DNA of 64,000 nucleotides from an uncultured Bacteroidota bacterium (GCA_903824665.1 CAIJXT010000035.1:1-64000), one strand, 5' to 3'; shown: positions 43,322-51,902, numbered from the stretch's first letter. Notes: generated by a model not told the origin, from the letters alone. A program made the numbers and translations.

Positions 43322-45949
43322 CTATTTCCTACCTGTAGTTAACTCTTCTACCTTCCTTTGTAAATCGGCGATTTTCTGCTCTTGTCTTTCAATACTTTTC
43401 TGTTGTTCCTGGATTTTGGTGTACAGCTCCTGCACCGCTTTGACAAGTGGTATAGTAAATTCAGCATATGCCAGGCTGTAATTGTCATCGCCATTGTTTG
43501 GGACGTGCAATCCACTAAAAGAGTAGCCACACTCGATGGAGGCTGCTTCTACTTCCTGAGCTATGAATCCACTATGTGTAATACTTTCAGATGCAGAATA
43601 ATTAAGACAATTTAGTATTTTCTGCTGCACACTATCCGGTTTATTTTTCATTAAGAAGGCATCGAATTTCCTAGCCTCAAAATTGTATGTAACCGGCCTT
43701 AGCTTTTCGATAAACTCTAACCCTTTTACACTATTTGCAATATTTTTTTTGAATCTGCCATCTGATGGTGTAAATGCAGTGTTGCCCTCAATAACAGTAA
43801 CTGCCCCATTTCCAATCCGCACTTTATTATTTGCATTGACCATTGCACCAAAACCCATGGCAGTAGCGTTCGAAAAGTTGTTTGCAGATGCATCTGCAAA
43901 TGTTCCTATAGCAGTGTTATTTGAACCAGTGGTGTTGGTAGTAAGTGCGGAACGTCCGTGAGCGGTGTTGTTGGATCCGGTTGTATTGTTACTTAACGCA
44001 AATACTCCGGCAGCAACATTCTGACTTCCTGTAGTATTGTTCTGCATTGCATAATTGCCAACTGCGGCGTTAGCACCACCCGTTGTATTGTAATACAGAG
44101 AAGACAATCCAGCAGCCGTATTGTCGTAACCTGTTGTATTTGAATACAGTGAATTTGCTCCGAATCCGTTATTCCAATCACCCGTGTTGTTTTTTAGAGC
44201 ATTAAAACCATTTGCCGTATTGTATCCACCACCAGAATTGTAATAAAGTGCTGACTCACCGGTGGCGGTATTATTGCTGCCATTTACGTTTGTGTAGAGC
44301 GAATACCGTCCAATGGCATTATTATTGCTTCCTGTTGTATTTGAGTGAAGTGCTGTATAACCAAATGCTGTGTTGTTTGAACCGGTCGTATTTGAATATA
44401 AAGCCTGATTGCCGACGCCAATATTAGATGCACCCGTTGTGTTTGCTCTCAAAGCGTCATCGCCAATAGCAATGAGAGCAAGTGCTGTTGTATTAGAATA
44501 AAGTGCACCGTTACCGATTGCAATATTATATGAACCTGTGGTATTTGTGAAAAGGGTTGCATTTCCAATCGCGGTATTATATGTTCCTGTAGTATTCGAA
44601 TACAATGAATTGGCTCCAATCGCCGTATTTGCATAAGCCGTCGTATTGCTATAAAGGGAATTGAAGCCATTCGCCGTGTTATAAGCACCTGTTGAATTAA
44701 AAAAAAGAGCCTTGCTACCAACGGCTGTATTAAATCCAAATCCACCATTAATATTGTACAACGCAGAATCGCCAATTGCCACAAGATTTTTACCACTATT
44801 ATTACTATACAGGGCACCTCTTCCGATTGCTACATTACTAAACCCGGTGGTGGCTGCCTGGCCGGCATTGACCCCCACTGAAACGTTACCAGTGGATGGA
44901 TTGATATCTCCAGCCCACAGATTATTGACTTTAAATCTTAGTGCTACGTTGTCGGTGGTGCCCACAAAATTCGTTCCTGCAATAGTCCCGGAATTTCCGG
45001 TAAGTGACCACCCGCTCCCCCCGGCGCTTGCAGGCGTCCAGGCCGATCCGCTCCACTGTAAAACCTGACCAGAGGTTGGAACCGCAGATGATACTGGATT
45101 ACCTTGCAGTTTTGCGACAGTTGATGAACTACTTGCTCCAGTAACATCGCCTCCCATGGTTACTGTTGCGGGTAAGGCGATAGCAATATTTGAAGCGCTG
45201 GTAATCCTGCCATAAGCGTCAACTGTAATTTGCGGTACCTGAGTTGTCGTACCGAATGTTCCCACAGTCACCCCCGACGTTGCCAACCCGATTGTTCCCG
45301 AGGACGTGATCGGCCCTCCTGTCAACGGTGTTGATGTACTTATTGACGTTACAGTTCCAACGCCTCCGCTGGCAATTGAGGTATTGACAACACCCGTTAC
45401 CCTGCCCTGAGCATCAGTAGTTATCACCGGCACCTGAGTAGCGGAACCATAGGTCCCCGCCGTGCCCACATTGGGCATACTGATAGTCCCCGATGTGGTA
45501 ATTGTCCCACCTAATAAACCTGCACCGGCTGTTATTGAAGATATACCCGTGCCATTTGCGGCATACAAGGCATACGGAACGCTCAACAACTGGCTATTGC
45601 CGGCAAGGGTATAGCTGGTGCCACCTGACGGATCTAGCTCGACCTGCAGATATTTTGCACCACTACTCCAATTGATGGTGTTAAATGCTCCACTCAACAC
45701 TACACCTCCTCCAACAAACACATTGAACAATCCGAAAGCGTTTGTCATTGGTACATGTCTTTCCTGGTATACAGTGGGGCCAGTGGCAGATCCATCATGT
45801 ATGGAAATGCGGAGCCCTATCGAAGCCGTAGATAATGGAGAGCCTGCCCCATTTCTCGCAACCCCTTGATAATTGAATGCATTCGGAGCTTGTGCGTGAG
45901 CGGAGATGGCTAGTAAAAAAATAAATACCGTGTAAATTATATGCTTCAT
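43322..45949 (-). CDS. Tail-fibre-like protein with YadA-type repeats and S74 chaperone domain
   Basis: An 875-residue exported protein. The signal peptide ends at AISAHA. Residues 20-130 form a head (AFNYQGVARNGAGSPLS and so on) common in Bacteroidota. A region rich in GTVTSISTSTPLTGGP-like repeats follows. Nineteen 17-residue repeats of the type NTAIGxNSLYSNTTGxx lie at DNA 43877-44836 and recall the left-handed roll of YadA heads. The C-terminal intramolecular chaperone of Peptidase_S74 type begins DGRFKKNIANSVKGLEFI and is followed by a coiled coil with IERQEQKIADLQRKVEEL. S74 domains assist trimerisation and are often self-cleaved. A trimeric surface fibre is likely. It is 19 nt downstream of a small T9SS gene. 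Confidence 0.8.
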   Translation of the reverse strand: MKHIIYTVFIFLLAISAHAQAPNAFNYQGVARNGAGSPLSTASIGLRISIHDGSATGPTVYQERHVPMTNAFGLFNVFVGGGVVLSGAFNTINWSSGAKYLQVELDPSGGTSYTLAGNSQLLSVPYALYAANGTGISSITAGAGLLGGTITTSGTISMPNVGTAGTYGSATQVPVITTDAQGRVTGVVNTSIASGGVGTVTSISTSTPLTGGPITSSGTIGLATSGVTVGTFGTTTQVPQITVDAYGRITSASNIAIALPATVTMGGDVTGASSSSTVAKLQGNPVSSAVPTSGQVLQWSGSAWTPASAGGSGWSLTGNSGTIAGTNFVGTTDNVALRFKVNNLWAGDINPSTGNVSVGVNAGQAATTGFSNVAIGRGALYSNNSGKNLVAIGDSALYNINGGFGFNTAVGSKALFFNSTGAYNTANGFNSLYSNTTAYANTAIGANSLYSNTTGTYNTAIGNATLFTNTTGSYNIAIGNGALYSNTTALALIAIGDDALRANTTGASNIGVGNQALYSNTTGSNNTAFGYTALHSNTTGSNNNAIGRYSLYTNVNGSNNTATGESALYYNSGGGYNTANGFNALKNNTGDWNNGFGANSLYSNTTGYDNTAAGLSSLYYNTTGGANAAVGNYAMQNNTTGSQNVAAGVFALSNNTTGSNNTAHGRSALTTNTTGSNNTAIGTFADASANNFSNATAMGFGAMVNANNKVRIGNGAVTVIEGNTAFTPSDGRFKKNIANSVKGLEFIEKLRPVTYNFEARKFDAFLMKNKPDSVQQKILNCLNYSASESITHSGFIAQEVEAASIECGYSFSGLHVPNNGDDNYSLAYAEFTIPLVKAVQELYTKIQEQQKSIERQEQKIADLQRKVEELTTGRK
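43877..44836 (-). repeat. Nineteen degenerate 51-bp coding repeats
   Basis: Tandem in-frame units of 17 codons inside the tail-fibre gene. Most carry an AIG or A-x-G core and a SNTTG turn. One unit is a codon longer and one a codon shorter. Not a CRISPR array: there are no spacers. Confidence 0.8.
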
Positions 45950-45968
45950 AAAATAGTGTTATCAATTG

Positions 45969-46499
45969 TTATTTTTTTTCAATTTTGTATACCACCGTTG
46001 TTTCAAGGCCGTTAGGGCCAGTTATAGATACTTTCAATAAATACTTGGCAGATGGAAGTTTGGAAACATCCAATTTTTCGACGGTTAAGCCACTTTTAAG
46101 CTCCTTGGTGTTACCAGTAATTTGCCGCCCCGCCACATCCCAAAGCTTGTAAGAGAGCATGCCTTTAATGGCCGATTGGTATTCTATGTTAATAATATCG
46201 GTTGCTGGATTAGGGAAGACACTCAACTGCTCCATCAGGTGATGCGCCATAACACTCACGGAACCGTCCTTTGCAGGCTGAAGTATACCTTGGGTAACTA
46301 TCATGGTCGGTGAGACGAGTGTGCTTATCATTGTCAATTCACAAATGGACCAATCATAAGAATCGCCGCTTATCACTACAGAACCACCGGTTGCATTAAT
46401 TGTGCTAGGCTCAATACTTTGACAAAGCGTATCCGATGGACAGAATAAGTTTATTGTCATTATTATTATGAAAAGAAAAGGATATAGATGTGGCCTCAT
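45969..46499 (-). CDS. Small secreted protein with T9SS sorting domain
   Basis: A 176-residue protein. A signal peptide covers about residues 1-27 (PFLFIIIMTINLFC, cleavage near CQS). A region STINATGGSVVISGDSYDWS, ending in a TQGILQP motif, is typical of the short Bacteroidota proteins that sit next to S74 tail-fibre genes. The C-terminal 80 residues are a sorting domain (LSVFPNPATDIINIEYQ, LWDVAGRQITGN, SAKYLLKVS). It begins a four-gene unit with the tail-fibre, lysozyme-like and amidase genes. The role is unknown. Confidence 0.75.
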   Translation of the reverse strand: MRPHLYPFLFIIIMTINLFCPSDTLCQSIEPSTINATGGSVVISGDSYDWSICELTMISTLVSPTMIVTQGILQPAKDGSVSVMAHHLMEQLSVFPNPATDIINIEYQSAIKGMLSYKLWDVAGRQITGNTKELKSGLTVEKLDVSKLPSAKYLLKVSITGPNGLETTVVYKIEKK

Positions 46500-46540
46500 A
46501 AATTCAAGTTTATTATTGAATATAAAGGAACATACAAATA

Positions 46541-46579
46541 GAAAAAGAAAGCAGCCAATCTTGAATTTGGCTGCTTTCT
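46541..46579 (-). terminator. Terminator of the gene at 46630
   Basis: Perfect 13-bp arms AGAAAGCAGCCAA (46546-46558) and TTGGCTGCTTTCT (46567-46579), loop TCTTGAAT. The minus strand continues as TTTTC. It closely resembles the hairpin at 48358-48392. Confidence 0.75.
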
Positions 46580-46629
46580 AAAAGAAACATTGCAGGTTCA
46601 GGCAGAATTTGGAAAAAGCTTATTCTGTT

Positions 46630-47088
46630 CTAACAACCGCACTCCCCAAAGTAGGTAGTTTTTGTCGTATAGCTCCCTAGTTGCCCTATAGGAGGTTTTC
46701 GCACCTCAATTTCTATTGTTCCTGATTCTTCCGATACTTCATAGCCCGTCTTTTTTCCCAGCTTGGCCGTCTGGGTCAACACATAAGTATCGTTGCAGTA
46801 GATTGTAATGTTCTTTATCGTTTTGACAAGGGTGAATTTCTCAAGTTTGCCATCAATAAACATAAATGCGTTGTCTTCACCATTTACGTCGCCATAAAAA
46901 GAAATGAAAATCGTCTTTTTATCAGCTTTAGCTTTTGTAAAGGTACAGCCACACCCTTCCTGGCGCATTGAGGTGATTGTTCCAATTTTGGGGCCTTTAT
47001 TGGGAATAGATTGTGCTAATCCAATAGTCGAAAACGTAAGGAGATTGAGAACCGATATAACAAACAGAAGTCTTAATGTGTAAAGCAT
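46630..47088 (-). CDS. Unknown exported protein with paired cysteines
   Basis: A 152-residue protein. The signal peptide (RLLFVISVLNLLTFSTIGLAQ) is followed by a compact beta-rich domain of ~125 residues. Cysteines cluster at both ends (EGCGCTF near the start of the mature part and a terminal GECGC). They could form disulfides or a metal site that closes the domain. I recognise no family. It is a single transcription unit with its own strong terminator. Export is well supported; function unknown. Confidence 0.65.
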   Translation of the reverse strand: MLYTLRLLFVISVLNLLTFSTIGLAQSIPNKGPKIGTITSMRQEGCGCTFTKAKADKKTIFISFYGDVNGEDNAFMFIDGKLEKFTLVKTIKNITIYCNDTYVLTQTAKLGKKTGYEVSEESGTIEIEVRKPPIGQLGSYTTKTTYFGECGC

Positions 47089-47194
47089 AAAAGTTATGTT
47101 TTTTGTAATTGATAAATTTTAAACCGGTTCATAATTTCTCGCAATCAAAGGATGTTATCCATCCACCTGGCATATATACTCTTATCCGCTTGCG

Positions 47195-47806
47195 TCAATT
47201 TCTTATTCTCCAGCCATCGTCATACTTTGTAAATATTTCCCTTTTATTTATTATTTTATTGTCCGTGTTTTGCTCATCCTTAAAATAGTACTTGCCAAAT
47301 GGTGTGAAGTTTCCCCTCTTTATACTAAATTCAGTTTTCGCAATATTTGATTTCTCCTCTTCTATTATTCCGTTGATTTTGTCAAACACTAAGTCACAAA
47401 CTTTTATTTCATACTCTAGAGCAGATTGTTTGGTTACATACCGTGATCCGGCATCCGTTACAGTAATCTTTGCGTGTATTGTATGACAACGGTCATAGTG
47501 TTCTTCGGTATCTTTAATGGTGATCAGGCCAATACTTAGAAAATAGTCAAGCATGTCCCTTGACCCGTCATATCGGCTTTCATCAAGAGGCAGACAAACC
47601 TGTTCCATGTTTAAGAATCCGCCCCTGTCACCCCATGATTTCTTGTAGTAGAACCTGGGCAATTTTTCAATCTGACTATCAGGTAGCTTATACTTCGTGA
47701 CGATTAGCTCCTCTGCTTTGCTTCTCGATAATTTACCATCACAGGAGGTGAACATTATAAAAACAAAAGGAAAAATAAATATGGAATAGCTAATGTTGTT
47801 GTTCAT
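47195..47806 (-). CDS. Hypothetical lipoprotein
   Basis: A 203-residue protein. The signal peptide (YSIFIFPFVFIMFTSC) has a lipobox ending at Cys22, so it is likely anchored in the outer or inner membrane by lipid. The mature protein begins DGKLSRSKAEELIVTKY and contains two alpha/beta halves with KITVTDAGSRYVT and the final REIFTKYDDGWRI. The last segment resembles the ends of small stress-sensor or NTF2-like folds, but I cannot assign a family. The flanking genes are unrelated, and it is probably a single unit. Confidence 0.65.
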   Translation of the reverse strand: MNNNISYSIFIFPFVFIMFTSCDGKLSRSKAEELIVTKYKLPDSQIEKLPRFYYKKSWGDRGGFLNMEQVCLPLDESRYDGSRDMLDYFLSIGLITIKDTEEHYDRCHTIHAKITVTDAGSRYVTKQSALEYEIKVCDLVFDKINGIIEEEKSNIAKTEFSIKRGNFTPFGKYYFKDEQNTDNKIINKREIFTKYDDGWRIRN

Positions 47807-47898
47807 AAAATATTTTTTAATAGGTTAGCGCCGCACTCCCTACTTCAGGGTAATGCGACAACATTTTTGGCAATTTCTTTACGATGCTTTATAGTGAA

Positions 47899-48273
47899 CT
47901 ATTTTTTTTCCTGGGTGGGGTCTAGGAAATTTATGATTGTCGTCACTAAGAAGCCGATGATGCCTAAGACACCACCAGCCTTTAGGTCAATTCCATTGAT
48001 TTTATCTTTTGCAATTAAGTACCCGATCAACAAACTCAGGATTCCTACAATTCCGGTGATAGCTAGCTGAACGTAATTTTTAAACAAAAAGATCAACCCG
48101 CCACATATTATTGCCACAGAAAAGAAAGCTTTAATATCTGAAGAGACGTGATCAGATTGAATGATCTGAATGCCATTCACGTTTTCGCCACCGCATCCTA
48201 CTACCGGAAGAAATAATATGCTAATGACTGCTATAGCTCCCCCAATATTCGAAATTGTCTTTCTATTATTCAT
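47899..48273 (-). CDS. Small membrane protein
   Basis: A 124-residue protein with about four hydrophobic segments: ISNIGGAIAVISILFLPVVG, AFFSVAIICGGLIFLF, YVQLAITGIVGILSLLIGYL and AGGVLGIIGFLVTTIINFL. The first ends in VVGCGGENV, which could be a lipobox or part of a membrane helix. No family is recognised. The ATG at 48273 is preferred to a TTG seven codons upstream. It lies between the lipoprotein gene and the LytTR regulator operon. Confidence 0.6.
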   Translation of the reverse strand: MNNRKTISNIGGAIAVISILFLPVVGCGGENVNGIQIIQSDHVSSDIKAFFSVAIICGGLIFLFKNYVQLAITGIVGILSLLIGYLIAKDKINGIDLKAGGVLGIIGFLVTTIINFLDPTQEKK

Positions 48274-48351
48274 TTGAAATGGATTTTTTTGCAAAAAATG
48301 CCTTTCGTTTATTTATGCAGTGTAAATGATGACAGTAAATTTATCTACTGA

Positions 48352-48392
48352 ATGAAAAAAGAGCAGCCAAATCTTGAATCTGGCTGCTCTTT
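48352..48392 (-). terminator. Terminator of the first kinase/LytTR operon
   Basis: Arms AAAGAGCAGCCA (48358-48369) and TGGCTGCTCTTT (48381-48392), perfect over 12 bp, loop 11 nt. On the minus strand CTTTTTTCATT follows. It lies 20 nt past the stop of the LytTR gene. Confidence 0.8.
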
Positions 48393-48411
48393 CTAAGAAA
48401 TAGATATGTTT

Positions 48412-49182
48412 TTAGTGGAATTTGGTCAATCCCAGTCTCCTCAGCAGGGTGTCTTTTCTCTGTTTTGAGACCGCCAAGATTGTACCATCCATCATTTTGA
48501 CAGTATTATCGTGCTTTGCAAATTCCACTACATGTTCTAGGTTGACCAGGTTTCTGTTGTGAATACGGCAAAAGCCATGCCGCTCTATTACTTCTTCCCA
48601 TTTGCCAATGCTGACTGTAGAAGCTAATTTCTTTTTTCCATAAACTTCATTTGTCAAAAAAAAGAACGTTGTTGTGTTCTCTGATTGAGCGTATAGTATG
48701 TTATCGGTCTTAACCCGGATATTGCGATCTATATCACTAATCCATATAGTCTTAGTTTCATCCCGTTCCAATTCAAGATTCATTTTTAGGGTTCTTACAC
48801 GTTCAATACTGGCGGCTCTATTTTCAAAAAAACGGTTCAGCGATACACCCAACTCACTCGGCAAGACCGGCTTGGGCAAGAAATCAAGAGCACACAACCG
48901 AATTGCATTAATTGCGTTGCTGGTGTTATTATGTTGTGTGGTAAAAATAACAGCAAAATCAAGATTATCGAATCGTTTAATCAATTCAAACCCACTTCCT
49001 CCTCCTTCGAGTTCTATATCAAGAAAAACCAACTCAGGCTTACGTTCGTTAATAGACCTTTCAGCATCCTGTATGTTTGTACAAACTGCTAGGATATCAA
49101 TCTGTTGATGGAGGTCTTTTATCGAACGGATAAGTGTGTCACTATGATTTGGGTCATCTTCAACAATAATACTTTTTATCAT
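48412..49182 (-). CDS. LytTR-family response regulator
   Basis: A 256-residue two-domain regulator. The receiver (1-125) has the acidic pair in VEDDPN, the phosphoacceptor D55 in LVFLDIELEG, Thr in IFTTQHNN and Lys in FLPKPV. The LytTR DNA-binding domain (155-256) has NILYAQSENTTTFFFL, WEEVIERHGFCRIHNRNLVN and MDGTILAVSKQRKDTLL. It starts 19 nt after the TPR-kinase gene and is almost certainly its target. Regulated genes are not visible. The acidic and lysine residues needed for phosphorylation are all present. Confidence 0.9.
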   Translation of the reverse strand: MIKSIIVEDDPNHSDTLIRSIKDLHQQIDILAVCTNIQDAERSINERKPELVFLDIELEGGGSGFELIKRFDNLDFAVIFTTQHNNTSNAINAIRLCALDFLPKPVLPSELGVSLNRFFENRAASIERVRTLKMNLELERDETKTIWISDIDRNIRVKTDNILYAQSENTTTFFFLTNEVYGKKKLASTVSIGKWEEVIERHGFCRIHNRNLVNLEHVVEFAKHDNTVKMMDGTILAVSKQRKDTLLRRLGLTKFH

Positions 49183-49201
49183 AATAGTTCCTATTTTCGA
49201 A

Positions 49202-51229
49202 TTATTCCATTATTACCAACGGTAAAGCAAAAATAACTTTTGTGCCCTTTGTATTGTTGTCCTTGCCTGCCAAATCTACTATGCTTAGTGGCGACGCGCC
49301 TGCGGAGTCATTTGCCATTTTCAATAGTCTTTCAGCAAGAGTACTTCCAATAGATGTCCTAAACTTGTCATTACCTTCTTTGTTCTGTGTCGCGGCCAAA
49401 CGGCCAATCCCATTGTCCTCTACTATACATAACAACTGATCTTTGTTCTGTGAAATTAATATTTTCAGTTTTCCGCCAAATGTTTTTTTAAATCCATGCT
49501 TAATAGCATTCTCCGCAAGAACCTGAAATATAAGAGGCGGGACAAACGTATTTTCTTCGTCAATGCTATTGTCTATGTCAATTTCCCATTCTAAACTCCC
49601 ACAAGGAAACCTTAGTGCTTCTAGCTCGAGATAATCCCTTAAAATTGCCATATCCTCCCTTAGTGATATGTTTTTTTTTATGGCGTTTTCCAAGACACGT
49701 CTGATCAACCTGCTGAATAGGATCAAATATTCACTTGCCTTGTCTTTTTCATTATTCCTGATGAAATTATTTATTGAATCCATTGTATTGCCAATAAAAT
49801 GATCGCTCATCTGGGCATTCAATGCTTCTTGCTTCAATGCTATCACTTCCTGTTTAAAAAGGTAGATCTTCCTTTTCCGGTAAGCATAAACGATGGAGCC
49901 GGAAATAATGAATATGGAAATGGCGGAAATGATCCCAATAGTGCTTTTTTTCTTTTGATCTTCTATTTTTGCTTCACTTCTTATCTTATCATTTTGAAGA
50001 ATGACATTCTCTTTTTCCTTTTGTTCGATCTTGTATTTTGCATTCATTTGCGAAATAGCCTTAGCCATGTCCTCGTTAAATAAACTATCTTTCAATGCCA
50101 ATCCTTTACTTGCATAGGCTAACGCCAGATCAGTTTTTCCGCTTTTCTTACAGATTTCGAATAATAGCAGGTTATTTTCCGTACGCAGTTTTAAGTATCC
50201 TGTCTTAGGGCTCATTCTTAATGCCTTTGTCGCAATATTATTTGCCTTGTTATTTTCATTCTTTGCTAAATACAACCTGGCTAATCTGTTTGATGTCGTA
50301 AGGAACCCATCTCTATCATTCGTTTTACTGCGCAGGTCGAGTGCTTTTTTAAAATAGTCTTCTGCAATTGACCACTTACCTAACTCGAAATAGACCTGCC
50401 CAATATTGTCGGTCGTAGTTGCTATTGTTTTTGTGTTTCCATATTTCTCTTTGATGTTCAGGGCAGTAAAATAGTTTGTCAGTGCCTTTTCATATTCCTT
50501 CTTGATCCTGAAAATATTTCCAATGTTGTTGAAAGCAGAGGCAATACCTAGTGAGTCAAGTTCTTTTTCTAGTATTGCCATTGCTTTATGATTGTAGTTC
50601 AAGGCTTCGTCCAGCCTATTGAGTTCTTTCAGGATGTTGCCAATAGTCATGTAAGATGTTGCCAGTTCATTTTTCCTGTCAAAAGTTTCGAGTATCTTAA
50701 CAGACTCCATACTGGTTCCGAAAGCTTCCTCATAGTTACCCTGGTTCTTATAGGCGATTGCAAGGTTTGCAAGGCATTGGGCATATAATTCCTGCCTTAT
50801 ATGAAATTGGAAAATATTTTTTGCGTTAGTAAAGTACTTTATTGCGCTATCGTAGTCCGTTCTTTCGCTAAATATCAAACCAATATTATTTAGCGCTATC
50901 GCTTCATTTAAGGTGTCATGTGCTTGCCTGGAAACGATTACTGCCTTATGATAATAGGTATCAGATAATGCTACTTCCTTTTTTTGCAGATAAAGGGTTG
51001 CTATTAGTATTAAGCATTTCAAGTGTTCCTTATTGTCATTCTCCGATATCGCTATACTATCTGCCCGAAAGGCAAAACCCAGTCTTTTGTCGTAGCCGTC
51101 ACTGTCATTTTTGGCGTGGCCAATAAGATCAGAAACTATGTCCGGTATTTTTTCCGGTTCATTTTTTGTTTTGCAGCTATATACACCAATCAATAGAATA
51201 ATTAGTACTATCCTTGAAATTACCTGCAT
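49202..51229 (-). CDS. TPR sensor histidine kinase, LytS/YehU type
   Basis: A 675-residue sensor. The N terminus looks like a lipoprotein signal (LIILLIGVYSC, Cys19). About eight TPR units cover residues 70-380 and face the periplasm. A coiled segment and one membrane helix follow (430-450). The His_kinase domain carries H477 in ALNAQMSDHFIGN and the DYLELEALRFPCG block. The ATPase has LAENAIKHGF and VEDNGIGR. The region around H477 departs from the usual NPHFLFN, lacking the Pro and second Phe. It should phosphorylate the LytTR regulator just downstream. The input signal is unknown; the TPR region suggests a protein or peptide. Confidence 0.85.
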   Translation of the reverse strand: MQVISRIVLIILLIGVYSCKTKNEPEKIPDIVSDLIGHAKNDSDGYDKRLGFAFRADSIAISENDNKEHLKCLILIATLYLQKKEVALSDTYYHKAVIVSRQAHDTLNEAIALNNIGLIFSERTDYDSAIKYFTNAKNIFQFHIRQELYAQCLANLAIAYKNQGNYEEAFGTSMESVKILETFDRKNELATSYMTIGNILKELNRLDEALNYNHKAMAILEKELDSLGIASAFNNIGNIFRIKKEYEKALTNYFTALNIKEKYGNTKTIATTTDNIGQVYFELGKWSIAEDYFKKALDLRSKTNDRDGFLTTSNRLARLYLAKNENNKANNIATKALRMSPKTGYLKLRTENNLLLFEICKKSGKTDLALAYASKGLALKDSLFNEDMAKAISQMNAKYKIEQKEKENVILQNDKIRSEAKIEDQKKKSTIGIISAISIFIISGSIVYAYRKRKIYLFKQEVIALKQEALNAQMSDHFIGNTMDSINNFIRNNEKDKASEYLILFSRLIRRVLENAIKKNISLREDMAILRDYLELEALRFPCGSLEWEIDIDNSIDEENTFVPPLIFQVLAENAIKHGFKKTFGGKLKILISQNKDQLLCIVEDNGIGRLAATQNKEGNDKFRTSIGSTLAERLLKMANDSAGASPLSIVDLAGKDNNTKGTKVIFALPLVIME

Positions 51230-51254
51230 ACATTAGAAATTTTTAGCAAGGTAA

Positions 51255-51291
51255 AACAAAAACCCACCTGAAATAGGCATTTCAGATGGGT
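51255..51291 (-). terminator. Terminator of the small lipoprotein gene
   Basis: Arms ACCCACCTGAAAT (51262-51274) and ATTTCAGATGGGT (51279-51291), 13 bp with one G-U on the minus strand, loop of 4. The minus strand continues TTTTTGTTTT. It lies between the lipoprotein gene and the kinase gene, so these are separate units. Confidence 0.75.
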
Positions 51292-51312
51292 CTGTAAAAA
51301 TATTACGCCTCT

Positions 51313-51702
51313 TTACTGTTGTATTAGAAGTGTATCAATCCTGGAAGTGACGGAATCTACCAGAACCATAGTTGTATTAATGGGTACATACCCATCGTTT
51401 GTGGCACTAAGATTCCACTGTCCCAGGTATGGTACTGATAAGGAGCACACACCGGAATTGTCGGTTGTGCCCGTCACAACATCATTACCAATCTGTAGTT
51501 TAATGGACGAACCGCTGACAGGGCTATTTTCGATATTTACATGGTTTATGATAATAATTGGACGGTCATCATCTTCCCCCCCGTCGCGGTGGGCTACATT
51601 CATACTTGCGGTTTGTTGTGGCTGGGTGTTGTCTTTACTTTTCGAGCAACTTAATATCAAAAGGCTCCCAATTGCCATAAATAGCACTATTTTGTTTTTC
51701 AT
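51313..51702 (-). CDS. Small lipoprotein with carboxypeptidase-regulatory-like domain
   Basis: A 129-residue protein. A lipobox (LLILSC) puts a lipidated Cys near residue 19, followed by SKSKDNTQPQQ. The mature part is one beta-sandwich of the CarboxypepD_reg/Big_1 type: SPVSGSSIKLQIGNDVVTGT, then TTDNSGVCSLSVPYLGQW and NLSATNDGYVPINTTM. Such domains act as binding or structural modules. It is encoded between two TPR-kinase systems and has its own terminator. It could be a ligand or reporter for one of them, but that is speculation. The ATG at 51702 is preferred to a GTG ten codons upstream. Confidence 0.7.
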   Translation of the reverse strand: MKNKIVLFMAIGSLLILSCSKSKDNTQPQQTASMNVAHRDGGEDDDRPIIIINHVNIENSPVSGSSIKLQIGNDVVTGTTDNSGVCSLSVPYLGQWNLSATNDGYVPINTTMVLVDSVTSRIDTLLIQQ

Positions 51703-51803
51703 CGAACATGATTTTTGGAATAGGAGCTGCACACGGCTGAAGTGATTTGATACATCACCCCTTACTCAGCACAAATCGTAGCTGGCTCCAGTTAAAAAAT
51801 GGC

Positions 51804-51902
51804 GGGAAATAATTAATACGCAATCGTCTACTTGTTATTCACTGGTATTAGTGAATTGCTTATTTCCCATTATCACATTTACAAATAGCCAATTGCGTAT
51901 TA
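51804..51902 (-). promoter_or_regulatory. Crossing inverted repeats upstream of the small lipoprotein gene
   Basis: Two dyads cannot form together. GGGAAATAA (51804-51812) pairs with TTATTTCCC (51860-51868) and encloses TTCACT/AGTGAA (51838-51855). TAATACGCAAT (51814-51824) pairs with ATTGCGTATTA (51892-51902) across the first dyad's right arm. This could be an attenuator, an operator or a LytTR target site. It lies about 100-200 nt upstream of the ATG at 51702. Confidence 0.35.

Noticed and set aside
43877-44836. Possible CRISPR-like array
   Set aside because: The 51-bp units are coding, contiguous, without unique spacers, and keep one reading frame.
43322-45949. Prophage suspected from the tail-fibre/S74 domain
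   Set aside because: No capsid, portal, terminase, tail tube or integrase gene is nearby. The protein has a signal peptide and sits with T9SS proteins.
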